A stretch of DNA of 64,000 bases from Incurvaria masculella (Eukaryota; Arthropoda; Insecta; Lepidoptera; Incurvariidae), in contig OX335665.1 of the NCBI GenBank assembly GCA_946894095.1, positions 7,202,001 to 7,266,000 of the forward strand, in the 5' to 3' direction. Positions 31,976 through 42,811 of this stretch are shown piece by piece. How positions within the stretch are numbered: position 1 is the stretch's first letter; each line of letters begins with the position of its first letter. The position numbers and the translations under genes are program-made. The notes beneath the pieces were generated by a model that saw only the letters and a program-made list of their open reading frames with translations, ran no database searches and was not told the DNA's origin.

Positions 31976-32517
31976 GGTGGCCCAACCCTGCGGCCCTAAC
32001 TCATTCGCGGGCACGGTACAAAACCGTGCTGTTGCGCTCTGGGACCTTCTCTGTTTCAAAGAATAAGACAGGCTCCGTGATGAGGAAGATGCAACATGTC
32101 TACAAAAAAGACAATGTGCATAGTGTATGATTTGGTAAGATTTACGAAAATTTTAATTTCAAAACGACTTATAGCTAAAAGTAAACCACGACCGCTGTAG
32201 TAAACAATCGAACAAAACCCAAATAGATTATAAATCTTGATTAAATAAGCTATGTCTGATGACTAATCTTTTTAAGATTTTTTTACTTTATCATTGCGTA
32301 ATCCACCTCCAAAGTTATTGTATAAAACGCGCGAAAAATGCGAACTTTCGGACCTTATAACTTAGAAACCAAACACAATTTTACAATGCCAATGGTCATC
32401 AGACATCTAGTTCGATTAAATAAAGATATTTTGAGCAAAATTTTGGATCTCTGACAAGAAATATGGGCGTGATCTTCTTTCCCCTTTTGTATGGGGAGAT
32501 GAGCGGGATGGGCCGCC
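31976..32517 (+). mobile_element. TTAA-MITE-1, copy 2
   Basis: GGTGGCCCAACCCT at left, GGGATGGGCCGCC at right, TTAA at 31972-31975 and 32518-32521. The interior is very similar to copy 1. Confidence 0.94.
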
Positions 32518-32521
32518 TTAA

Positions 32522-33764
32522 GTCTCAATATTCATGTACCTGTGTCTATAAACAATTTCATTTCATTTGATTTCTTATCCATGGGTACGATACCTACACT
32601 TGGACACGTTATCAATCTGTCGGTTCGGGAAGAGCCGACACAAGTTTCATGAATAAATTAATAAAAATTTAGTTTCTCCATTTTCAATACTACCGCTCAC
32701 AATTTTGAGTAGTTTACATTGCACATACAAAATTTTACAACTTGAGGTTTATAAGTCATACAAAATTATCCTAATTACTATGTGCGGGTGTATACAGCCG
32801 TCGTCATTTTGGATATCATAAATCATGTCAAAATAAAGATAATTAAAAAATAATAATAATTGAATCACTATGTTCAGGTGTATACAGCCATCTTCATTTT
32901 GGATATCATATATCATGTCAACATAAAATTAATAAAAATAATTAATTATTTAATTACTAAGTTCAGGTGTATACAGCCAACGTCATTTTGGATAACATAT
33001 ATCACGTCAACATTAAGATAAATAGAAAATACTTAATAATAATAATACAAATCTATATTCGTATAGAAACACCTACATTAAAATTCTATCTTCCAAGCCT
33101 TCCTTAATAGTATTGTTACTTTTTAACTGTGGGCAAAAGTGTTTCTAGCTTTAGTATATTTTCTATTCTTATTACGTCTTATATTCAGTGAACAGGTCCT
33201 GTCCATTCTGTAAAAAGTACTGTGCCCCTTGAACGTGTATGTCACACGTGTTATATTCACCAAGCGGTCAAATAGCACGTGTGAAATCGGTTAAAATAAC
33301 TGCTTAATATTAAATGTCATGGCGCATTAATAGATACTTACCGAAATAAGTTATTCTGTGCCGAAATACGTTAATAGTAATGAGAAATACTTTCCCATAA
33401 ATGACTAAATTTTAACAGTGCTAAAACGGTAAACAGCACATAATTCAATGAAGCCCTAGCTGGCGCCTGTTTTAGGTTAGGGTCTCCATCCGACGCAGTC
33501 ACTGCTCAACATAGGCGTAAGTCATTGTCTGCTCAAACAATATTTAACGAAGATACGTTCGGGAAGCATCCTGTGGACTGGCAACACTGTGGCGTACCAT
33601 TAACGACACCCACGCACCGCGCCGGCAATATTCCGACACCTTTACAACTGACAAGTTACATTTTAAGGCATTATGGCTCAAACTGAACGTGCCAAGGTTT
33701 TTACTTATTCTGTGGCCAAGGTCGCAAGGGCTCAAAGGTGTGGGCGGCTCCCTGAGCTACATAG
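32522..33764. other. Unassigned, with a 90-bp tandem repeat
   Basis: Holds the tandem repeat at 32781-33010. The rest shows no gene or known repeat. Confidence 0.4.
32781..33010 (+). repeat. Tandem repeat, ~90 bp, three copies
   Basis: GTGTATACAGCC starts at 32788, 32878 and 32967. Each is followed by TCATTTTGGATA and an A/T-rich spacer. Confidence 0.88.
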
Positions 33765-34375
33765 CTGCGTCTGAGGCTGAGATAAATATTCTTAACTGAA
33801 ACTAAGGCTTTAATAAATAGTCGTAACAGAAACTAAGGCCGAGATAAATAGTCGTAACAAAAACTAAGGCTAAAATATACCGACGTCACAAATGACGCCA
33901 CAAAGTACTACTTTCCGTTAGTCTTCGTTTCTGTTACGATTATTTATCCCAGCCTTAGTTTCTGTTACGACTATTTATCCCAGCCTTAGTTTCTATTACG
34001 ACTATTTATCTCAGCCTTAGTTTCTGTTGCGACTATTTATCTCAGCCTTACATAGTTTCTGTTACGACTATTTATCTCAGCGTTAGTGTCTGTTACGACG
34101 ATTTATCTCAACCTTAGTTTCTGTTACGACTATTTATCCCAGCCTTAGTTTCTATTACGACTATTTATCTCAGCCTTAGTTTCTGTTGCGACTATTTATC
34201 TCAGCCTTAGTTTCTGTTGCGACTATTTATCTCAGCCTTACATAGTTTCTGTTACGACTATTTATCTCAGCCTTAGTTTCTGTTACGACGATTTATCTCA
34301 ACCTTAGTTTCTGTTACGACTATTTATCCCAGCCTTAGTTTCTGTTACGACTATTTATCTCAGCCTGAGACGCAG
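33765..34375. mobile_element. Large 31-bp-unit foldback element
   Basis: Outer inverted ends are CTGCGTCTGAGGCTGAG (left) and CTCAGCCTGAGACGCAG (right). The left arm has three GAGATAAATAGTCGTAACAG-type units; the right arm has about 14 reversed units (TTAGTTTCTGTTACGACTAT then TTATCTCAGCC). The short centre resembles that of the copy at 9081-9287 (GACGTCACAAATGACG, AAAGTACTACTTT). Confidence 0.9.
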
Positions 34376-34491
34376 TGACTGTTGAGACCTCACGTCAAAT
34401 GGAGATAATAATGTTTTGCCTTGTGTTTTAGGGGCGTCCATTAGTAAAAGGTCAAATGCAATACAATTCGTCGTTTATAGCTACTGCTTCA

Positions 34492-34621
34492 GAGCGGCTC
34501 GTAGCCTAGTGGCGCGGGGACTTGTCTAGCATACCAGGGGTCTGGGTTCTCCTCCTCGCCCCGTTCACGCACCTTTTTCTTTCTCTTTTTGAGTCCATGT
34601 AAAACTGTAGGTCCCCTTCCA
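34492..34621 (+). repeat. tRNA-headed SINE 5' half, fused to a GACG repeat
   Basis: CTCGTAGCCTAGTGGCGCGG (box A side), GTCTGGGTTCTCCTCCTCG (box B side), to AGGTCCCCTTCCACTAC. It passes without a gap into CAGCCCTGTGACAGACGG of a GACG repeat. Confidence 0.88.
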
Positions 34622-34725
34622 CTACAGCCCTGTGACAGACGGACGGACGGGCGGACGGACGGACGGACAGCGGAGGCTTAGTAATAGGGTTCCGTTGGCA
34701 CCATTTGGGTACGGAACCCTAAAAA
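34622..34725 (+). repeat. GACG repeat, copy f, 3' part only
   Basis: From CAGCCCTGTGACAG through the GACG tract to CGGAACCCTAAAAA. The 5' two thirds are absent. Confidence 0.88.
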
Positions 34726-34729
34726 TGAT

Positions 34730-34782
34730 GGAAATTCAACGCTTCATTATACGGACCTTGTATAATGAAGCGTTGAATTTCC
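34730..34782. repeat. Perfect 23-bp hairpin, 7-nt loop
   Basis: Arms 34730-34752 and 34760-34782 are exact reverse complements around GGACCTT. Arm core: AATTCAACGCTTCATTATAC. It begins four bases after the A-run of GACG repeat f. Confidence 0.93.
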
Positions 34783-34978
34783 GGGTATTAGAATGAACTA
34801 AAAGGCTAGTCATAAACGAAATAAGATAATACCGATTGACTCCATTTGATACCGTAATGGCAGGAATCAATCTTCGCTTGCAACTGCATCGCTATTCCAA
34901 TTCTACGAATCCTCTTTTGAAGTTGTAAATAAAATACAGTCGGCTACGTAGTGTACAGGATGTAAACGAACGCCAGTA

Positions 34979-35290
34979 TTTTTAGGGTTCCATACCCAAA
35001 GGGTGAAAACGGAACCCTATTACTAAGCCTCCACTGTCCGTCCGTCCGTCCTTCCGTCTGTCACAGGGCTGTATCTCATGAACCGTAATAGGTAGGCAGT
35101 TGAAATTTTCACAAAGTGTGTATTTATTTTGCCGCAAGAACAACAAATAGGTAAAATAAAAAAATAATAAAAATTTAGGGGGGGGGGGGGGTGGTCCCAT
35201 ATAAAAAACGTGATTTTTTTTGTGTTAAATCTTTTACGATGGTCCGGAACCCTTCGTGTGCGAGTCTGACTCACACTTAGCCGGTTTTTT
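34979..35290 (-). repeat. GACG repeat, copy g
   Basis: TTTTTAGGGTTCC at left, a short CCGT tract near 35037-35060, a G13 run near 35178, and TAGCCGGTTTTTTTT at right. Confidence 0.9.
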
Positions 35291-35742
35291 TTAAACACGT
35301 CGTAGTGATGTAAAAAGCATTTAAAGACGAAAAATATGACATTGATTAAATAAAAAATAGTCACAAACGTAATCTCGTGACGCGCGAGCTGTGTTTGCTA
35401 GATAAAAGATATCAGTTTTAAGTATGATTAATTAATTTAAAACTGTCATGAAGTCTACGGAGTTTTGAGATATGAAAGTTTTAAGAAATGTATTGGCCAA
35501 AGCATCTATTTGCACGCTGACTGCGAATAAAACTAACGAAATCGTCTTCCGGGCCCTAACGTTTCCCCACCCCGAAAAGATGTCATGAAGATTTTTTTAT
35601 TTCCGTATCTTTTTATTTTTATGTAAATATCTGTATTTTCCAGTTAACAAAAAAACTAAAATGACGGTAAAAAAGATAAATTTTCCAATGTTTATTAGCC
35701 AATATTTTCCAATCAAAAAGGTATAAACCTAATTAAACCTTA
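35291..35742. other. Unassigned AT-rich DNA
   Basis: No gene or known repeat. Confidence 0.35.
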
Positions 35743-36127
35743 ATTTTTTTTTTATGTGACCGGACATGCGTGGCTAATACCACAAGGTTTGTCATGGTAT
35801 TAGCCCAACACACCACATGGGAACTAGGTGCAATGCCAGGACCTGTCTTATATTGCACGGCTTCATTGAACTGAATGGAAAACACGGACAATTTTCATTG
35901 CCGCTTCGACAATCGTTCATCCAATGCGATGGTACCAACCCGGGCGGGATTAACCCTACCACGTAGTAAGTAAGGGAGGGGACCTACAGTTTAACGTGGA
36001 ATCCGAACGACGGCCAGCCTCTCTAAACGGTCGAATGGTCACCCATCCAAGACCAGACCGGACCCAGCGTTGCTTAACTTCGGAGAGCGATCGCCGAAGT
36101 GTCGCGCCACTGGGCCACTGAGGCTGA
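35743..36127 (-). repeat. 5S rRNA-headed SINE, second copy
   Basis: Reads in reverse to the 30130-30515 copy: tail TTATGTGACCGGACATG, body CCTACCACGTAGTAAGTAAG, head GGTCACCCATCCAAGACC and GTTGCTTAACTTCGGAGAGC. Confidence 0.93.
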
Positions 36128-36750
36128 CAAGAGCCACTGAGGCTGGCTTATGTTTCAACTGTTATATGTTGTAAGCTGGTTACGGATATTTATAAATTTT
36201 TTTTCTTTTATTGTGTTTACCTGGATAATGTTCATGTTAATCTTAATTCTCTATCTGGATTCTCTTCTTTTTCTATTGTTTAACTATACATGTTTCTGTT
36301 TTGTATTGCTTGTGATCTGTTTACCTTGTTATTTTGCTATAAGTCGACTTTTTGTATTATTTCCACGTGCATTACGGTGCTGGGAATGTATTAAGTTATT
36401 GTCTCAGTTTTTTTCTATTATTTTAATTTTGTACATTCCTGTTTATTATGCCAAATAAATAAAATAAAAAAATAGCCTTTTTTGTGTAACATTTACATAA
36501 TATTTCAACACAGATTAGTCACAAATTTAAAACTGACGAAAGTATTTAAACACTGCCTTCACTCTATAGAAACGGAACAACGGGGCAGGCAACGGGGCAA
36601 TATTAATTGCCCAATTAAGGAGCATCCATCTCTGGCTTATCTCTAAGCGCACAACCCGATCCGTCGTGTCCACGAAAAAAGGCGACATTAGAAAAAAATC
36701 GCCGACACAAAGTTTGGAAGCTATCGGCAAACAAACGCTCGTAGCGGCTT
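36128..36750. other. Unassigned, T-rich with possible LINE tail
   Basis: 36150-36476 ends AATAAATAAAATAAAAAAA and could be a LINE 3' UTR or a processed tail, but no family is recognised. The 102-codon hydrophobic frame at 36150-36458 reflects T-richness. Confidence 0.3.
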
Positions 36751-37127
36751 GAGCGGCTCGTAGCCTAGTGGCGCGGGGACTGGCCTAGCGTACCGGAGGC
36801 CTGGGTTCAATTCCAAAATGCACCACTGTCTTTCTCTTTCAGAGTTCGATAAGTGCATTTCGTCACGAATGCGAGCTGCTCCATGGTTCGGAATCCATGT
36901 AAAACTGTAGATCCCCTGTAGGGTTTAAGCCCGCCCGGTTTGGTACCATGGCATTGGATGAAAGGATGGTCGAAGCGGCAATTAAAAATTGTCCGTGTTT
37001 TTATCCAGTTCAATGCGAGGTTCAATGTGCTCATATAAAGGAAAGGTCCAGGCATGGCACCTAATTCCTTTGGGAATGTGGTGTATTGGGCTAATATCAT
37101 AACGGTAGTTGTGTGGTATTAGCCAGC
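36751..37127 (+). repeat. tRNA-headed SINE, nearly full length
   Basis: GCTCGTAGCCTAGTGGCGCG, box B GGGTTCAATTCC, CCATGGTTCGGAATCCATG, TATCATAACGGTAGTTGTGT. The 3' end (GGTATTAGCCAG) runs directly into a GACG repeat. Confidence 0.9.
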
Positions 37128-37257
37128 CGCTATAACATCAAATTGGTAATATTATAAAATAATAAAAAATAAAGGCGCGCCCCATACAAACAATGTGATC
37201 TTCTACGATGGTACGAAACCCTTCGTGTGCGAGTCCGACTCGCGCTTAACCGGTTTT
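37128..37257 (-). repeat. GACG repeat, copy h, truncated
   Basis: CCGCTATAACATCAAATTGG to GAGTCCGACTCGCGC, the 5' third of the family in reverse. Confidence 0.88.
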
Positions 37258-37423
37258 TTAAATTGAATTAATATAAGTTTCACGCTTATTCACTACATAA
37301 ATATGTTATCTCGTAGTACAAAAAATAAAATTGACCAAATAATTTATAGTTTTCGAGTGACGGCTTATAAATCTAGTAATAACCTAGTAAATAGGTGTTT
37401 CCAAATATGTTTTTTTAAAGAAT
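37258..37423. other. Unassigned
   Basis: No feature seen. Confidence 0.3.
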
Positions 37424-37648
37424 CTAGGTGGTAGGGTTTATCCCGCCCGGGTTGGTAACATCGCATCGGATGAACGATGGTCGAAGCGGCAATGAAAATT
37501 GTCCGTGTATTCCATCCAGTTCAATGTAGCCGTGCAATATAAGGAAGGTCCTGGCATTGCACCTAGTTCCCATGTGGTGTGTTGGGCTAATACCATGACA
37601 GAACTTGTGGTATTAGCCATCCATGTCCAGTCACATAAAAAAAATAAA
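37424..37648 (+). repeat. SINE 3' body, 5S-type subfamily
   Basis: TAGGTGGTAGGGTTTATCCC to CCATCCATGTCCAGTCAC plus A-tail. It carries GTCCAGTCACAT, as in both 5S-headed copies. Confidence 0.9.
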
Positions 37649-37798
37649 ACTTATTAAAACTGTTTTCCTGGCATACACTAGATAATAGTCTAAACTTTTA
37701 TATTTTGTTTTTTCTACGGGTGTTTATTCTTAACCGACGCTGAGATGAAATAAAAATAACCCCAGAATATTGGAGGTTAGCGTCATATGGAGCCGGAA

Positions 37799-38330
37799 GG
37801 TGGCCCATCCCGCTCATCTCCCCATACAAAAGGGGAAAGAAGATCACGCCTATATTTCTTGTCAGAGATCCAAAATTTTGCTCAAAATAGCTTTATTTGA
37901 TCGAACTAGATGTCTGATGACCATTGGCATTGTAAAATTCTGTTTAGTTTCTAAGTTTTAAGGTCCGAAAGTTCGAATTTTTCGCGCGTTTTATACAATA
38001 AATTTGGAGGTGGATTACGCAATGATAAAGTAAGAACATCGTAAAAAGATTAGTCATCAGACATAACTTATTTAATCAAGATTTATGATCTATTTGGTTT
38101 TTTGACTACAGCGGTCGTGGTTTACTTTTAGCTATAATTCGTTTTGAAATTAAAATTTTCGTAAATCTTACCAAATCATACACTATGCACATTGTCTTTT
38201 TTGTGGACATGTTGCATCTTCCTCATCACGGAGCCTGTCTTATTCTTTGAAACACAGAAGGTCCCAGAGCGCAACAGCACGGTTTTGTACCGAGCCCGCG
38301 AATGAGTTAGGCCCGCCGGGTTGGGCCACC
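37799..38330 (-). mobile_element. TTAA-MITE-1, copy 3
   Basis: GGTGGCCCATCCCGCTC at left, CCGGGTTGGGCCACC at right with TTAA at 38331-38334. The left site has decayed to GGAA. Confidence 0.93.
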
Positions 38331-38730
38331 TTAAATGAACTATTTGGTATGCTTACCCATCCACCGAAAGTGCATCTAGTATGACGAGAGGAGCCTGTGA
38401 AACTCATGCGCTTAGCTGCAGTATAGTCGTGCATTAGTGATATTGCAATGATGGTAGTCAGCGGGTTGCCATGGTAAATAACTCGCCAGGTGAATACAGT
38501 GATTACATCTGTTGTTTAGTGGAATTTGTCTGCGGTAATCAATATAATCAAATAAAAGTTATTAGATATACAAATTCATACTACAATGAACATGCATAGA
38601 TAATACGTACAGAAGTGACTTCTGTTGTATAAATAAAAGTTAAATGCCACATACAAAAAAAGTGATTTACTTAATTCAAAATCGGTGCCCCGATTTTTTT
38701 CAGCGAGGAATAAATGTCATATAATATAAA
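38331..38730. other. Unassigned
   Basis: No gene or repeat recognised. Confidence 0.3.
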
Positions 38731-38990
38731 CGGCTGCTCGTAGCTCAGGGGTGCAGGGTTTTGCTCCTTGACTGAGGTCATGGGTTTGATCCCCACCCCG
38801 TTCGTGTACCACTTTCTTCCTCTGCATTTTGTCAAGAATGCGAATGTTCCATGGTTCGGAATCCATGGAAAACTAAGCCTTACTACCCCTACTAACTAGG
38901 TGGCGGGATTTTAAATCGAACATCATACAAGTAGCGGTGCTTAAAATGGCATGGTACCCGTAATTCTTTTGGAAGTGCGAAGTGCATAAC
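38731..38990 (+). repeat. Diverged SINE with clear tRNA-like head
   Basis: CTGCTCGTAGCTCAGGGGTG (box A region) and GGGTTTGATCCCCACC (box B and T-arm) are more tRNA-like than in other copies. The body is degraded after CCATGGTTCGGAATCCATGG. Confidence 0.8.
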
Positions 38991-39664
38991 ATAAAAGAAA
39001 ATTGTATCAGCAAATTGTCTTATTTGATTGTGTTGGTGACAGTGTTTAGTGAATTACATTACATTACTGAAATAGTGCAAACAATTTAGTTACGCAATAG
39101 TGTTGTCTGTATAAAGGTAGTTATACAGTGGTATAAGTACAGCGAGTGCGAGACAGAGTCAATACGTTTTGACAAATTAATTCTGCTCGTAGTCCGCTGC
39201 GACCCGCTAATTATACAGAATGCGATGGCGTAGGGTTGCCACTATTCGAACTTATATGCGTGTGTTTATTGCAGTTTGATGATGAACTTTGGGAGCATAC
39301 TCATTACTCGGCCGAGTTATAGTTCAATACGTACATTCTATTACATCATGCATAGGAGAATTTCGACAAACCGCAATAAAATGGGGTCCACTTACAGTAT
39401 AATGGGTACCATTTACGGCTCGCGAGCAATTAAATATGTATTATCTCAGGTCACCAGTGATTGACGACTATTGTCAACCTGGTTTTGGCCAATGATATTT
39501 TTAGGTATGCATTATAACTGGCCAGTTCATTGCTGTCATGCAGCAAATTGATTATATGTATTGAAAATAACTTAATTGGTTGACGTTGAATAATTTCCAG
39601 ATTTTCAGATTTATTAGTTTTGTCGCATTAGCAATCATTTTTTTATACGGTTAAAAGACGCTAC
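38991..39664. other. Unassigned
   Basis: No gene recognised; a 62-codon frame at 39276-39464 has no domain. Confidence 0.3.
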
Positions 39665-40175
39665 TTAATAGGTGGTTCAGTTAAAAGAACTCGGTTTGGT
39701 GTCGGTTTGGTATCGCATTTAATGCAAGATGATCTAAGTGAAAATTAAAATGGTCCGTATATCTACCCAGTTCAATGTAGTACTGGCTTCCGGCACCGTT
39801 TATTTTCAACTGAGAACCAGGCTGCAGTTATTGCTATGGAGGGTGGGGCTGGAAAAATATTCCGATTTTGGTCTCAGCTACATCTTCCATGAAGCGGTGA
39901 CTGCGGTTGCGTTATGGAAATGGTATTGTTAAAATTATATTTAATAATTTACATTTTAATATTATTTTTATGTCTATTGCAAATAATTATATTGTATTGT
40001 ATTCTTTTTTCTATTGCGAATGTAAATATTCTCTGCCTATGGACTTCTTGTTTGAAAAAAAGAATTATTATTATAATTATAAAGGAAAAGTCCTGGTTCC
40101 TCCGGGAATGTGATGCGGCATGACATGACAGTAGGTATGGCATTAGACATTAATGTCCAGTTCCATAAACGAAAA
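39665..40175 (+). repeat. Old SINE body interrupted by ~300 bp of unknown DNA
   Basis: TACCCAGTTCAATGTAGTAC (to about 39785) and AAAGTCCTGGTTCCTCCGG (from about 40087) are adjacent parts of the SINE body. The DNA between is AT-rich and unassigned. Confidence 0.6.
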
Positions 40176-40551
40176 ATCAAAACGCGAAGTGCCAACCCTA
40201 CCCACATTACTGGGTGGCCCAGCCGTCTCGATAGCACTAAAGGGTAAAACAAAACTAATCTATCTCCCTCTCTTTTATTTTTCCTTCCGCCAGAGGGGGA
40301 CGGGGCGACGTGACGTCACCGGTGCCTCTCTCTCCGGCGTACCGGCGCACGGCTCTGATCGATAAGGTGTGTTTTGGCTACCGATATAAGTAAAATGGCG
40401 CTTTATCGCCGCCTTGACTTAGGCAATGTAATTGTTGAATTTGAAAAGAGAAATGACCCGATGGAGTAAGCAGTTAAGACATACATGACGTGGGAAAAAA
40501 TACTATCGTATATGATAGAATTAGACTGGCAGTTCCAGAGATTAGCACGTT
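40176..40551. other. Unassigned with CG-rich patch
   Basis: 40290-40370 is CG-rich (CACCGGTGCCTC, CGGCGTACCGGCGCACG). Possible regulatory DNA; no proof. Confidence 0.3.
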
Positions 40552-40555
40552 TAAA

Positions 40556-40992
40556 CAAAAAAACCGACTTCAAAGAAAAATCACTAAAAAGTAAAGAAAT
40601 GATTGCCATTTTTGTAGTTTTACGTTTATTGTTACTTAATTATTTCTTTACTTTTTAGTGCTTTTTCTTTGAAGTCGGTTTTATTTGTTTTTTTTTTAAT
40701 TTTTAGTGAATCTGAAGTACACTAACTAATCTGTACATGTTCTTTCCAATAAAAAAGAATCATCGAAGTTGGTTGCACATACTTAATGCAAATTTAAGAC
40801 TTACATGATTTTCTCATGGATATCATTGTCAGAACTAAACCAAATTAAAATGGGGCCACACAGAAAGCACAGGCTTTCAAATAAAAAAAAATTATCATCA
40901 AAATCAGTTCACCCAGGCGAAAGTTCTGAGGTAACAAACATAAAAATACAGACGCATTGACAACCTCCTCCTTTTTTGAAGTCGGTTAAAAA
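40556..40992. mobile_element. ACCGACTTCAAA element, copy 1
   Basis: Begins AAACCGACTTCAAAGAAAAA, folds back on itself at about 40625 to AGTGCTTTTTCTTTGAAGTC (near 40660), and continues through TTCTCATGGATATCATTGTC, then AAATCAGTTCACCCAGGCGA, to end CTTTTTTGAAGTCGGTT. Same order as 51021-51622. Confidence 0.88.
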
Positions 40993-41144
40993 TAAACAAA
41001 CACAAAAACAAATTCTTCAGCTTTATTAAAATTTTATTATACGCTTCGTAAAGGTAAATTCTTAGCACCGGCAATCGGAGAGCATGCATGAATAGAGGCA
41101 TGCCATTTTTTTATGAAAAAACCGGTATGGGTGGCTGAACTGAG

Positions 41145-41455
41145 GACCAAATGTGCTCAGAAAAGCCATATAAACCTCACCTCGCCGAACCACGCTCAGC
41201 GAGGTCCCATGCCAGCTGATTTGCGGACTATCGCTGAGCTATCGAGCTTGTTCAAATTACGCTTGAATACTCCCAGGTTATGGGTATGAGGAAAGGCACC
41301 CGCCGGCAGACAGTTCCATATCCTGGCGGTGGTGCGGCAGAGGAATGAGTTTGAGCAACGGTTCGTGCTCGAGAGCCTATGTATGTCAACCACAAGAGGG
41401 TGCTCTGATTCTCTGCGGCGGGAGCTCCGGTTGCTATAATCGTAGCCTGAAGCAA
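41145..41455 (-). pseudogene. LINE C-terminal remnant, family A
   Basis: Minus-strand frame reads SSTNRCSNSFLCR, ARIWNCLPAGAFPHTHNLG and VFKRNLNKL, a common C-terminus of Jockey/CR1-type LINE polymerases. It is homologous to 27340-27670. No catalytic domain is present; the copy is 5'-truncated. The coding match extends into a second frame, so at least one frameshift is present. Confidence 0.78.
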
Positions 41456-41471
41456 TTCACAACTAAATTAA

Positions 41472-41854
41472 TGCGGCCCGTAGCCTAGTGGCTCGGGGAC
41501 TGGCCTAGCGTACCAGAGGCCTGGGTTCACACACAACTTTATTTCTCTTTCTTGGTTCGATAAGTGCATTTCGTGACGAATGCGAGCTGCTACATGGTTC
41601 GGAATCCATATAAAACTGTAGGTCCCCTTCCCCTACTAGGTGGTAGGGTTTAAGGCCGCCCTGGTTGGTACCATCGCATTGGATGAAAAGATGGTCGAAG
41701 CGGTAATGAAAAATTGTCGGTGTTTTCCATCCAGTTCAATGTAGCCGTGCTCATAAAGGGAATGTCCTGGCGTGGCACCTAATTCCTTCGGGAATGTGGC
41801 GTATCAGGCTAATATCATAACGGTGTTTGTGTGGTACGAGTATTAGCCATCCAT
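41472..41854 (+). repeat. tRNA-headed SINE, nearly full length
   Basis: GCCCGTAGCCTAGTGGCTCG, GAGGCCTGGGTTCACAC, TTCCCCTACTAGGTGGTAGG, TATCATAACGG, ending TATTAGCCATCCAT without an A-tail. Confidence 0.9.
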
Positions 41855-41869
41855 CCTAGTAGTGATAAA

Positions 41870-42005
41870 TCCTAGAATCGAGAAAGGAGTGCTAAGATGG
41901 TTCGGACATATGGAACGAATGGATGACGAAAAAATTACGAAACAAATTTACAGAGCAGAAGTGTCGTGCCCGGGCGACCTAGAAGAACGTACCACGACCA
42001 AATCG
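41870..42005 (+). pseudogene. RTE-like LINE C-terminal remnant
   Basis: The frame VLRWFGHMERMDDEKITKQI is the typical end of RTE/CR1 LINE polymerases (RWxGHxxRM, later a G-R-P-R box, here frameshifted as CPGDLEERTTTK). It starts right behind the SINE at 41472-41854, which probably inserted at its 5' side. Dead fragment of about 45 codons. Confidence 0.8.
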
Positions 42006-42464
42006 ATGTAATTCTTCGTAAAGGATCCGCAATCGTAGAGCATGTATGAAAAGATGTATGTCTGTAGATAAAGCGAAAAAGGTGTGCTGTGATCGTACCG
42101 TATTGCGCTCTATCATCTCTGCCCAGCCCTCCGGGAGAGCGGCTTGAAGATAAGTATGTGATAAATCCGACAATACGCGGTTCCAATTTTCAGAAGACCA
42201 CACAAGCGATGGTCCCATATTTTCGTAGCAATTTTCATCGACTAATTTTCTCCAAACGGAAGTCCTAATTTTCTCCGCACGACGTCTCGTAACATAAATA
42301 CAGTTTTGACAAACATTCCGACGGCGTTTATTTTGGATTCCACCGAGATATTATGAGTCGTAAATTATTGTGTTCGAGTTAATAGCGCGCGGTACGCTCG
42401 TGGTCCTAACTTCCTTGCAGGTTGAAACTGTAATTTTGTGTGACCTGAACTTCGTAGAAGACCA
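42006..42464. other. Unassigned
   Basis: No recognised domain in the minus frames at 41935-42218. Confidence 0.3.
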
Positions 42465-42740
42465 TACACACTAAGGGTTCCGTACCATCGTACAATATTT
42501 AACATAAAAAAATCTCGTTATTTGTATGGGGCCTCCTTTTAATCTTTATATATTTTTTATTTTACCTATTTGTTGTTATAGCGGAAAAATAAATACAGAC
42601 TCTGTGAAAATTTTAGCTGCCCACCTATTACGGTTCATGATATACAGCCCTGTGACAGACGGACGGACGGACGGACGGACGGACAGCGGGGCTTAGTAAT
42701 AGGGTTCCGTTGGCACTCTTTGGGTACGGAACCCTAAAAA
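42465..42740 (+). repeat. GACG repeat, copy i
   Basis: GGGTTCCGTACCATCGTAC, CCTATTTGTTGTTATAGCGG, the GACG tract at about 42657-42683, CGGAACCCTAAAAA. Confidence 0.9.
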
Positions 42741-42811
42741 TGGATGGTTCCTTACTTGCCCCGTATTTTTTTGTTGTAATAATTCAAGATTCAAATATGT
42801 ATTTATTAAAA

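Noticed and set aside
33915..34362. CRISPR-like array of 31-bp repeats
   Set aside because: The units are directly adjacent without unique spacers and sit in a foldback element of a eukaryotic genome.
36150..36458. 102-codon hydrophobic frame resembling a membrane protein
   Set aside because: T-rich DNA always translates into F/L/I-rich peptides; no start context, no homology signal, and it ends in an AATAAAATAAAA tail.
38731..38805. Possible tRNA gene
   Set aside because: Box A and box B phrases are good, but the acceptor ends do not pair and a SINE body follows.
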